From CAYFUG01 sp964346295 (lineage in GTDB: Bacteria; Patescibacteriota; Minisyncoccia; Moranbacterales; DUUL01): a DNA stretch of 64,000 bases. The translations under genes and the position numbers were made by a program. Shown here in pieces: positions 51,126 to 57,954 of the stretch. The number at the start of each line of letters is the position of its first letter. Position 1 is the stretch's first letter. The notes beneath the pieces were generated by a model. The model saw only the letters and a list, made by a program, of their open reading frames with translations. It was not told the origin of the DNA and did not search any database. The stretch lies in NCBI GenBank assembly GCA_964346295.1, contig CAYFUG010000002.1, forward strand, positions 1 to 64,000. Direction: 5' to 3'.

Positions 51126-51740
51126 CTAGAAATTACCAAGAAAGTCTCTTGCCTTCCTTAGCGCCCTTCCTCGGTGGCTAACTTGATCCTTTTCCTGGAG
51201 AGTAATCTCCGCCTCCGTTTTATCTAGAGAGGGAAGATAGAACACCGGATCATAACCGAATCCACCTGTCCCCCGCGGCTCTGTTGCAATTTGACCTTCG
51301 TTCACCCCTCGCCAAGTTCGGGCTTGTTCTTTCTGAGGATCATACACCGCTACCACCGCCACAAAACGCGCCGTGCGTTCTTTTTCTGGCACATCCTTCA
51401 ACTCCTTTAGGAGTTTTCGATAACGATCCTCGTCACTCCCCGCACAATACCGCGCTGAATAAACTCCCGGTCGCCCGCCCAAAGCATCCACCTCCAAACC
51501 AGAGTCATCTGCCAGAGTCAGCATCCCAAATCGATTGCCTAAAATAATCGCCTTGATCAAAGCATTGCCTTCGAAAGTCTCCGCCGTCTCTTCTACTTCC
51601 AGCTCCTCCGGGGCAACTCTTCTCCCCAAAAACTCGCCCAGATCCGCCAGGCTCACCAATTCCAAATCCAAGCCCTTCAAAGCCTCTCTGATTTCTATCA
51701 CCTTACCCTTGTTTTGAGTCGCGATTAGTAACTTTCTCAT
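51126..51740 (-). CDS. rdgB: RdgB/HAM1 dITP/XTP pyrophosphatase
   Basis: 204 residues from ATG 51740; a GTG at 51755 is less likely. It hydrolyses dITP, XTP and dXTP to monophosphates. Motifs: MRKLLIATQNKGKVIEIREA, TFEGNALIKA, LADDSGLEVDALGGRPGVYS ending with ARYCAG, and GGFGYDPVFYLPS; the C-terminus SHRGRALRKARDFL is typical. Confidence 0.95.
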   Translation of the reverse strand: MRKLLIATQNKGKVIEIREALKGLDLELVSLADLGEFLGRRVAPEELEVEETAETFEGNALIKAIILGNRFGMLTLADDSGLEVDALGGRPGVYSARYCAGSDEDRYRKLLKELKDVPEKERTARFVAVVAVYDPQKEQARTWRGVNEGQIATEPRGTGGFGYDPVFYLPSLDKTEAEITLQEKDQVSHRGRALRKARDFLGNF

Positions 51741-51744
51741 AGTC

Positions 51745-51996
51745 CTAAACACCACAAAGCATAAGCCCTACTGCTAAAAATATCCAACTAATAAAACTAA
51801 GGACATAGAACCCCGCTCCCAATAATAACTTCTTCCAGAAAACTAGAGCTTTAAGCTTCTCCTTGAAAATAATCAATAAAATAGCAAAAATAACCAAGGG
51901 AGGTAAAAACAAAAGTGCCAACAAAAAAAATACATAAGACTGGGGCCCAGCCAAGGCTGAACAACCTCCAATAATTTTTGAACAATCTCCAATCAT
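51745..51996 (-). CDS. small two-TM membrane protein, paralogue 2
   Basis: 83 residues, two hydrophobic segments (about 18-42 and 54-80), loop FKEKLKALVFWKKLLLGAG. It is paralogous to the 50848 gene on the far side of rdgB. The start ATG 51996 lies 4 codons from a repeated ATIIGGCS-like beginning (MIGDCSKIIGGCS). Function unknown. Confidence 0.6.
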   Translation of the reverse strand: MIGDCSKIIGGCSALAGPQSYVFFLLALLFLPPLVIFAILLIIFKEKLKALVFWKKLLLGAGFYVLSFISWIFLAVGLMLCGV

Positions 51997-51999
51997 TTT

Positions 52000-52095
52000 T
52001 CTTTGAATTAAAAATCGAATTAGTTACTAAAGAACGCTCTAAAACCAATTCAGAGCTACCAAGCATGGGGGCAACCAAAATCTGCTATCATCTTA
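52000..52095 (-). pseudogene. truncated third copy of the small membrane protein 5' end
   Basis: On the minus strand ATG at about 52095 reads MIADFGCPHAW and stops. The DNA around it (CAAAATCTGCTATCAT on the plus strand) is the same as at the start of the 50848 gene (MIADFG...), and sequence upstream of both also resembles each other. It is a remnant of the duplication that produced the two flanking paralogues. Confidence 0.45.
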
Positions 52096-52134
52096 CCCTT
52101 GCTTTAATTAATTTAAAATTTAAAATTTAAAAAT

Positions 52135-53157
52135 CTATTTCTGCCGTCTTTTCGCCTCCTCAAAAACAATCCGATAAAACTCCTTGAGAAACTCCTCCGG
52201 TAGCTTAGTTTGCTTTTTCCGATTCTCAATAATCGCCTGCTCCCTTCTAGGATCAAACACCGAAATCCCCTCCTTCTTTTTAATTTTCCCTATTTTTTCT
52301 GCCACTTTAAAACGCTCTTCTAGTAGACTTAAGATTTGGCCGTCTAGATAGTCAATTAAGGCTCGCTCCCGAGCAAACTGGCCTCGAGTCAACCTTTTTT
52401 TAAGCAACATTCGATTAACTTGATGAACCTTCTTGAGAAAATTCTTCCTCGTTTTTTCGCCGTAAGGATTACGATTCTGCAAATCACAAAACAACTCGTC
52501 ACTATTGTTGACCACAAAAGGCAACAAACCCTGCAAATGCCGATAGCCCAAAGTGGTGACATCTACCTCTTTGAGAGGCATTTTTTGCAAAATCTTACCC
52601 ACAAACTGAGCCAAAACTTGACTATGAGCCGCCTGCTGATCATGCTTTTGGGGCGTCTGAATCAGCACTTTAAGCCCCGCCCTTTTTAGGCCTTGGCTAA
52701 TTTGATCTAAAAGTTTTTTTTGAATCCGCACCGGGCAAAGCACCACCTTGAGACCTTTTAGTCCTTCGTTGATTTGGTAACTATCCCGCCCCCAGGTAGG
52801 GTGGGTGGCCAGTAGCTCCACTTCGGGGCCAAAATGAGCTTGCATCGCGCGAGCCGGTTCCACTTTTACCGAGCAAACATCTACCACCAAAGTACCAGAG
52901 TTTACCAAGGGCGCTATTTTCTTCACTACTCCCTCAAATTTGCCAATCGGCACCGCCAAAATCACCCCCTCACAAGCCGCTACTTCTTTGAGGCTAGCAG
53001 GAATCAAACTGGACTTAGTCAAACGCTTCTGATCAAGATGAGAGTCGAACACTAAAATCTCCTCAAAATAATCCGCTAAAATCTCTCCCACCAGAGAGCC
53101 AAAAGTACCAAACCCTACGATTCCAATTTTAGTTTGAGGGGTAATTTTATTTAGCAA
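52135..53157 (-). CDS. tyrA: prephenate dehydrogenase fused to chorismate mutase
   Basis: 340 residues from TTG. N-terminal Rossmann domain with KIGIVGFGTFGSLVGEILAD, ILAVPIGKFEGVV, LVVDVCSVK, HPTWGRDSYQINEGLKGLKV (prephenate dehydrogenase). C-terminal AroQ-type chorismate mutase at about 255-338 (ERALIDYLDGQILSLLEERF ... ISVFDPRREQAIIENRKK). The order TyrA then mutase is the reverse of E. coli TyrA. It converts chorismate via prephenate to 4-hydroxyphenylpyruvate. The prephenate dehydratase gene lies just upstream. Confidence 0.9.
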   Translation of the reverse strand: MLNKITPQTKIGIVGFGTFGSLVGEILADYFEEILVFDSHLDQKRLTKSSLIPASLKEVAACEGVILAVPIGKFEGVVKKIAPLVNSGTLVVDVCSVKVEPARAMQAHFGPEVELLATHPTWGRDSYQINEGLKGLKVVLCPVRIQKKLLDQISQGLKRAGLKVLIQTPQKHDQQAAHSQVLAQFVGKILQKMPLKEVDVTTLGYRHLQGLLPFVVNNSDELFCDLQNRNPYGEKTRKNFLKKVHQVNRMLLKKRLTRGQFARERALIDYLDGQILSLLEERFKVAEKIGKIKKKEGISVFDPRREQAIIENRKKQTKLPEEFLKEFYRIVFEEAKRRQK

Positions 53158-53173
53158 AACTTGAAATTAACTC

Positions 53174-53590
53174 TTAAACATTGAATTCCCTCTCTATCTC
53201 GCTTTCTATCCTCTCAATTCTTTGCATTATTTCCTGCTGCCCCTCTCCTCCTTCAGTTGCCTCCCTTGCTTCCTCCTTCGCCTTCTTCATTGTCCTGAGG
53301 AGTTCCTCTAGTTTAGCAATGACACTTTCGATTTTCTTTTTTTCGGCCCTGACTCTTGCAATTTCTCTTTCCAAGCTGTCTCTGTCTGTTAGGTTTCCCG
53401 CATGCCCTAAAGCAAATTCAATCCCTCCGATTTCCTCATTAATATCAACCAGTGGTCTCAGCCTGCTTTGAGCAAGGGAAATTTTTTCCTTGATTCTATC
53501 TACCGTAAGACTGATTCCCGCATAACCAACCTTGAACATTATTTCACCTTCCCTTGGCCTCCTCCTCTTTTCAACAGGAATTTTTTCCAT
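53174..53590 (-). CDS. hypothetical coiled-coil protein
   Basis: 138 residues, soluble. Residues about 70-130 form a strong coiled coil (REIARVRAEKKKIESVIAKL, EELLRTMKKAKEEAREATEG). The N-terminus is basic (EKRRRPREGE). It lies between the prephenate dehydratase and TyrA genes on the same strand with 6 and 16 nt gaps, so it is probably co-transcribed with them. No family recognised. Confidence 0.65.
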   Translation of the reverse strand: MEKIPVEKRRRPREGEIMFKVGYAGISLTVDRIKEKISLAQSRLRPLVDINEEIGGIEFALGHAGNLTDRDSLEREIARVRAEKKKIESVIAKLEELLRTMKKAKEEAREATEGGEGQQEIMQRIERIESEIEREFNV

Positions 53591-53596
53591 AAAAAA

Positions 53597-54178
53597 TTAT
53601 TTTCTAGCTACTATAAAAGTAGTAAAGTTAAACTTCAAGTCCTGAATGCGCTCTTCTAGTAACTCCAAGCTGTAAAGCTCGGAGCAAATCCGAGGCGCGA
53701 TCACCGCGCAGGTAGGCGCCAAATCACCCTCTTTCAAGGCCTTGGCAGCACTGGCAGTATCAGAATATTCCTCTAGCTCCACTTCTGGCCACTTCCGTCG
53801 CAAATACATCCGGCACTGCTTCAGTGCCTGCGGATGAGAAACAATCTTTTCAATCGCACTACTCCGAGTAGCCGGCAAAACATGCAAGTTCATCTGAATA
53901 TCAATCTCGAAAATTTTCTCGATCTCAAAAGTATGCCGACTCATAGAATAGACCGCCTCGTAAACAATTCCTCCGTTAGAATTTTCAATCGGAAAAACCG
54001 CCTGATCCACCTCACCCTTGTCCAGCGCCGTCAGAGCATTTTCTGAATTAAGCCAGTAACTCAATTCAAACTCATTCTGCGCAACTCCCTCCTTTTCACA
54101 ATAATAATTAGCCGCCTCTTCGGAAAAGCTTCCTCGATTCCCCGAAACCCCAATTTTAAGCTTATTTTTTTTAGTCAT
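53597..54178 (-). CDS. pheA: prephenate dehydratase, catalytic domain only
   Basis: 193 residues from ATG 54178. PDT domain: LKIGVSGNRGSFSEEAANYY, AVFPIENSNGGIVYEAVYSM, LHVLPATRSSAIEKIVSHPQ, CAVIAPRICSELYSLELLEE. The catalytic T-R-F motif near the end is NFTTF (184-188): Thr is kept but the following Arg is Thr. There is no C-terminal ACT domain, so no phenylalanine feedback site. It would make phenylpyruvate from prephenate. It is the first gene of the run pheA - coiled-coil gene - tyrA. Confidence 0.88.
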   Translation of the reverse strand: MTKKNKLKIGVSGNRGSFSEEAANYYCEKEGVAQNEFELSYWLNSENALTALDKGEVDQAVFPIENSNGGIVYEAVYSMSRHTFEIEKIFEIDIQMNLHVLPATRSSAIEKIVSHPQALKQCRMYLRRKWPEVELEEYSDTASAAKALKEGDLAPTCAVIAPRICSELYSLELLEERIQDLKFNFTTFIVARK

Positions 54179-54285
54179 AACCAATATTAAGAAATTTTAC
54201 TTAAATAGAGCTATCACAGGAGCAAGGCCCTGCTTCAATTTTGACAACCCTAAGACTTTCTGAGTTTTATTTTGTTTAAATTTAG

Positions 54286-54312
54286 ATCTTTCAAAATTTT
54301 CAAAATTTGAAA
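54286..54312. repeat. solo terminal-repeat palindrome (family 1 footprint)
   Basis: CTTTCAAAATTTTCAAAATT followed by TGAAAT: two family-1 ends back to back without a core, just beyond the clpP stop. Similar to the one at 30786. Confidence 0.4.
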
Positions 54313-54318
54313 TCCCTC

Positions 54319-54900
54319 TTACTTCTTTTTCTCAACTATTTTGTCTATAAGCCCATACTTTTTGGCCTCTTCTGCGCTCATATAATAATCTCGGTCGGAG
54401 TCCTTCTCCACCCTCTCCACTTTTTGACCGGAATGTTTGGCCAAAATCTCATTGAGGCGCTGTTTGGTTTTAAGGATATGCTTAGCGTGAATATCGATAT
54501 CAGTTGCTTGCCCCTCGGTACCGCCCATCACTTGATGAATCATCACTTCACTATTGGGCAATCCTAAACGCTTCCCTTTCTTGCCTGCCGCCAAAAGTAG
54601 TGCTGCTGCCGATGCTGCCGTCCCCACACAGATAGTGGAAATATCCGGCTTAACAAATTGCATGGTATCGTAAATCGCTAAAGCCGCTGAAACATGGCCA
54701 CCCGGTGAATTAATATAGAGCTTAATGTCCTCCTTGGGATCCTGGGATTGCAAAAACAGCAACTGAGCAATCACCGCATTAGCCACTTGATCGTTAATGC
54801 CGGTGCCCAAAAAAATGATCCGGTCTTTTAATAAACGAGAATAAATGTCGTAAGCCCGCTCCCCAAATTGGGATTTTTCAATAACAGTAGGGATTAACAT
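54319..54900 (-). CDS. clpP: ATP-dependent Clp protease proteolytic subunit
   Basis: 193 residues, normal ClpP length. Catalytic triad visible: Ser97 in CVGTAASAAALLLAAG, His122 in SEVMIHQ, Asp171 in SDRDYYMSAEEA. LYINSPGGHVSAALAIYDTM gives the oxyanion region. The nucleophile context is AASAAA rather than AASMGA. It forms a double heptamer with ClpX or ClpA/C. No clpX was seen in the window. Confidence 0.95.
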   Translation of the reverse strand: MLIPTVIEKSQFGERAYDIYSRLLKDRIIFLGTGINDQVANAVIAQLLFLQSQDPKEDIKLYINSPGGHVSAALAIYDTMQFVKPDISTICVGTAASAAALLLAAGKKGKRLGLPNSEVMIHQVMGGTEGQATDIDIHAKHILKTKQRLNEILAKHSGQKVERVEKDSDRDYYMSAEEAKKYGLIDKIVEKKK

Positions 54901-55007
54901 AGAAACAAAAGATTAACAAATTTTATTACTAACCACAGATACCAACCCTTCTCGCTAAAAAGCCAAGATTAGCCTTGATGTTATTAAGCCAATCTTAGCA
55001 CTAATGA

Positions 55008-55047
55008 CAAAAAAATCAAAAGAGTCTCCCGGCAGGAAGACTCTTTT
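55008..55047 (-). terminator. rho-independent terminator of tuf
   Basis: Perfect 10-bp stem AAAAGAGTCT/AGACTCTTTT (55018-55027, 55038-55047) with a 10-nt loop; on the minus strand it continues GATTTTTTTGTC. A further 9-bp hairpin (54962-54999) follows in the clpP leader. Confidence 0.85.
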
Positions 55048-55066
55048 GAGAAAATAAAGACTTAAG

Positions 55067-55181
55067 GTTTTCAATTTTTAGAAAATTTTAGGAAAAATCG
55101 AGTACTGAGCGAGATATACCGAAGTGTATAACAAACGAGTAACAGAGATTTTGACATCAAAATTTTCAAAATTTGGAAGCC
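55067..55181 (+). repeat. palindromic repeat family 1, copy E
   Basis: About 115 bp between the tuf stop and its terminator: left end TTTTCAATTTTTAGAAAATT, GGAAAAATCGAG, core GAGCGAGATATACCGAAGTG, AACAAACGAGTAACAGAGAT, right end AAAATTTTCAAAATTTGG. This copy is the closest match to the one inside dus. Confidence 0.75.
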
Positions 55182-55193
55182 CCTCTTTTGTTT

Positions 55194-56384
55194 CTATTTA
55201 GTAATACTAGTAACAGCACCAGCACCTACTGTACGACCACCTTCGCGGATCGCAAAGCGCATTCCTTCTTCCATTGCCACTGGACTTACCAATTTGACAT
55301 TCAAAGTAATAGTATCACCAGGCATTACCATTTCGGTTCCTTCTGGCAAGAACACCTCGCCGGTCACGTCAGTGGTTCGAATGTAGAATTGGGGCTTGTA
55401 TCCCTTAAAAAAAGGAGTGTGGCGTCCACCTTCATCTTTAGTTAAAATGTAAATCTTAGCCTCGAATTCGGTGTGAGGGGTAATGGTTCCAGGCTTAGCC
55501 AAAACCTGTCCTCGCTCTACATCTTCTTTTTTAAGTCCCCGCAAGAGAATTCCAGCGTTATCACCTGCTTCTCCTCGATCCAAGGACTTATTGAACATTT
55601 CCACGCCAGTAACAGTAGTCTTTTGAGTATCGCGCAAACCTACAATTTCAATCTCTTCACTCAGATTAACTACTCCTCGCTCAATTCTTCCGGTTACTAC
55701 GGTTCCTCGACCTTCAATTGAGAAAATATCCTCAATTGGCATCAAGAAAGGTTTTTCCACATCTCGTTCCGGCTGAGGAATCTTCTCGTCTAAAGCGTCC
55801 AAGAGATCAAAGACAGGCTTTACTTCATCACTCTCTGGGTCCTTAGACTCTAAAGCCTTCAAAGCAGAACCTCGCACAATGGTGGCATTTTCTCCATCAA
55901 ATTCGTACTTGGTTAAAAGATCTCGCACTTCTTCTTCGACTAAGTCAACTAGATCAGGATCGTCTACCATGTCTACCTTATTAATAAACACTACAATCTG
56001 AGGAACGCCTACCTGACGAGCCAATAAAATATGCTCTCGGGTTTGAGGCATCGGACCATCGGTAGCGCTAACCACCAAGATGGATCCGTCCATTTGAGCA
56101 GCTCCGGTAATCATATTCTTGATGTAATCAGCGTGACCAGGACAATCCACATGAGCATAGTGGCGATTGTCGGTTTCGTACTCTACATGAGCGGTAGCAA
56201 TAGTAATTCCCCGCTCGCGCTCTTCCGGGGCCTTATCAATTTGATCCACTGGAATCTCTTTGTCTAGCTTTCCAGCAATCGCCAAAGAATGCAGAATAGC
56301 AGCAGTCAAAGTAGTTTTTCCGTGGTCAACATGGCCAATGGTTCCCACATTAACATGGGCCTTGGAACGATTAAAATCTGCCAT
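55194..56384 (-). CDS. tuf: elongation factor Tu
   Basis: 396 residues, full EF-Tu. G1 GTIGHVDHGKTTL, G2 ERERGITIATAHVEYET, G3 DCPGHADYIKNMITG, G4 FINKVDMVDDPDL, domains 2 and 3 complete (VTGRIERGVV, GMRFAIREGGRTVGAGAVTS). It delivers aminoacyl-tRNA to the ribosome. It is transcribed alone, with its own terminator. Confidence 0.98.
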   Translation of the reverse strand: MADFNRSKAHVNVGTIGHVDHGKTTLTAAILHSLAIAGKLDKEIPVDQIDKAPEERERGITIATAHVEYETDNRHYAHVDCPGHADYIKNMITGAAQMDGSILVVSATDGPMPQTREHILLARQVGVPQIVVFINKVDMVDDPDLVDLVEEEVRDLLTKYEFDGENATIVRGSALKALESKDPESDEVKPVFDLLDALDEKIPQPERDVEKPFLMPIEDIFSIEGRGTVVTGRIERGVVNLSEEIEIVGLRDTQKTTVTGVEMFNKSLDRGEAGDNAGILLRGLKKEDVERGQVLAKPGTITPHTEFEAKIYILTKDEGGRHTPFFKGYKPQFYIRTTDVTGEVFLPEGTEMVMPGDTITLNVKLVSPVAMEEGMRFAIREGGRTVGAGAVTSITK

Positions 56385-56631
56385 AATTGTTGAGAAGTAA
56401 ATCAGCAGCTAAATATTTTTCTTATATTTTTTCAGCTACTAACTCCTTTTTAGACTGATTTAATTAAATATTATATTAATTTCCAAAAATTCTTATTAGG
56501 ATTAGACCTCTTGTAATTAAAGCACATCCACTCAAAACCAGCAAGGCTAGGGCGGTGCTTGATACTTCGTAGTGTGTTAGAATCCAATCAACTAATCTCG
56601 ATCTGACAATCAAATCTCTGCACTTCTCGCA

Positions 56632-57198
56632 TTAAACTTCTTCGTATCTAATTTCTGATTGCTCTGATTGCTCCGCCTCCAAGCTACTTTCTAACTCTTC
56701 CTCTACTTTTCTCTGTCGTAGTTGAGCAATATCAGCGTTTATTCTATCCAACAGCTGAGCGTTTGTCAAATTAGCGGCTAAATCCCTTTTTTCCTTTAAT
56801 TCGCCAGCTTCTTCTTGTTTGAAATTTCTCTTGGGAAGTTTATCTAAGCGCTCCTCAGGATCCCCAAAAGATGGCAAAGAAGCTATGGTCTCGAGATAAT
56901 TCTCCCCTTCTTTCTCTCCAGGTAAAAAACACTCTCCTGCTGAATCTTTCTCTTCCCAAGCAAGAGGCGCTTCCAAAGAATCTTCTTCACCAGAAAAGTA
57001 ATATTCGTCTTCTAACTCCCACTCATCAAAATCATAACGCTCCCAAAACTCTTCGGGATCCAGCTCTCCCATTCTCCGAATTTCCCTTAAATACTCCTTC
57101 AGGCCCATTACCACAAAAGCCTTGTTAGATTTTTCGTCGTTAATAATTACCTTCCCCCCTGACAACTTCAGTAGCTGCTTAAGTTTCCTGGGCAGCAT
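56632..57198 (-). CDS. hypothetical acidic protein
   Basis: 188 residues from ATG 57198, 18 nt after the DUF2752 stop; a TTG at 57252 would overlap that gene and is less likely. It begins MLPRKLKQLLKLSGGKVIIN followed by FVVMGLKEYLREI, a fold-like N-terminus, then a long acidic and Glu-rich, probably disordered, tail. No family name recognised. Confidence 0.68.
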   Translation of the reverse strand: MLPRKLKQLLKLSGGKVIINDEKSNKAFVVMGLKEYLREIRRMGELDPEEFWERYDFDEWELEDEYYFSGEEDSLEAPLAWEEKDSAGECFLPGEKEGENYLETIASLPSFGDPEERLDKLPKRNFKQEEAGELKEKRDLAANLTNAQLLDRINADIAQLRQRKVEEELESSLEAEQSEQSEIRYEEV

Positions 57199-57215
57199 AA
57201 TCTTTGAATTACTTG

Positions 57216-57611
57216 TTAATCCCCTATTTTGTTTTTCGAAGCTGAACGCCAAAAAATCTTTCTGATGTTAATTAAAATTAATATTATCACTACTAACAGC
57301 ACTGGAAATGCTAACTTATTTAACTCCCAAGTCTCCTGAAAATTCCCTTTTAATAAATTAGCCAAAGCATGGGTAATGTCGCAAGCTGGGCACTGACAAC
57401 CTTCTAGCCACCCTGCCGAAGGACACTCTCCTCCCAGAATCCAAGGAATCAACCACTCTCTAAAAAGACATTTCACAGGCAATCTCTCTAGATACTCAAC
57501 AGGGACCACAGCTAAAAAAACTAAACCCGCCGAAAAAACAGTTACCACTGCCCTCGGAGAAGCCAATCCGATAAACTCTCCCGCCAACAGTCTCCATTTT
57601 TTCTTCTTCAT
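57216..57611 (-). CDS. DUF2752 membrane protein
   Basis: 131 residues. Two or three hydrophobic segments (about 18-38, 98-120) and the DUF2752 signature CPACDITHALANLLKGNFQE, the CPxCGxTRA-like motif at about 74-82 with D in place of G. Two additional Cys (CLFREW, GGECPSAGW) may pair. Function of the family is unknown. It is 7 nt downstream of the TM2 gene. Confidence 0.78.
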   Translation of the reverse strand: MKKKKWRLLAGEFIGLASPRAVVTVFSAGLVFLAVVPVEYLERLPVKCLFREWLIPWILGGECPSAGWLEGCQCPACDITHALANLLKGNFQETWELNKLAFPVLLVVIILILINIRKIFWRSASKNKIGD

Positions 57612-57618
57612 AGAGCAA

Positions 57619-57894
57619 TTACAACTGCTCTACCCATTCAATATCCTCGAAGGGATGTTTAATGGCAATTAGAACAATGTCAATGATGTACCAAATTCCG
57701 CAACCGCCAGCCGTTAACAGTTTTAGAATTCCTAACCCCACATGACCCATAATAAAACGGTCCACTCCCAATCCTCCAAATAACACTGACATTATTAGAG
57801 TAAGAACCCAATTAACTCTTCGTTTTCCAGAGGAGGGATTGATTTGACCAGTAGGTCCGGGCTGAGGCTGACTCGACTGAGATGTTTGTTCCAT
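57619..57894 (-). CDS. TM2-domain protein
   Basis: 91 residues. N-terminal Ser/Gln/Pro-rich stretch, then the TM2 domain: LTLIMSVLFGGLGVDRFIMG, then LGILKLLTAGGCGIWYIIDI. The two membrane segments flank a GxDRFY-like loop (GVDRFIMG). TM2 proteins have no firmly established molecular function. It heads the run TM2 - DUF2752 - acidic protein on the minus strand, 60 nt downstream of fusA. Confidence 0.86.
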   Translation of the reverse strand: MEQTSQSSQPQPGPTGQINPSSGKRRVNWVLTLIMSVLFGGLGVDRFIMGHVGLGILKLLTAGGCGIWYIIDIVLIAIKHPFEDIEWVEQL

Positions 57895-57954
57895 AATTAA
57901 ACTGTAGTATATTTAAAAGATTAATCGAAGTACCTAAAAATCTAACTGGGCTCT

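Noticed and set aside
23669..55181. CRISPR array
   Set aside because: The repeats are dispersed single copies with long gene-sized gaps, not clustered with regular spacers, and no cas gene is present.
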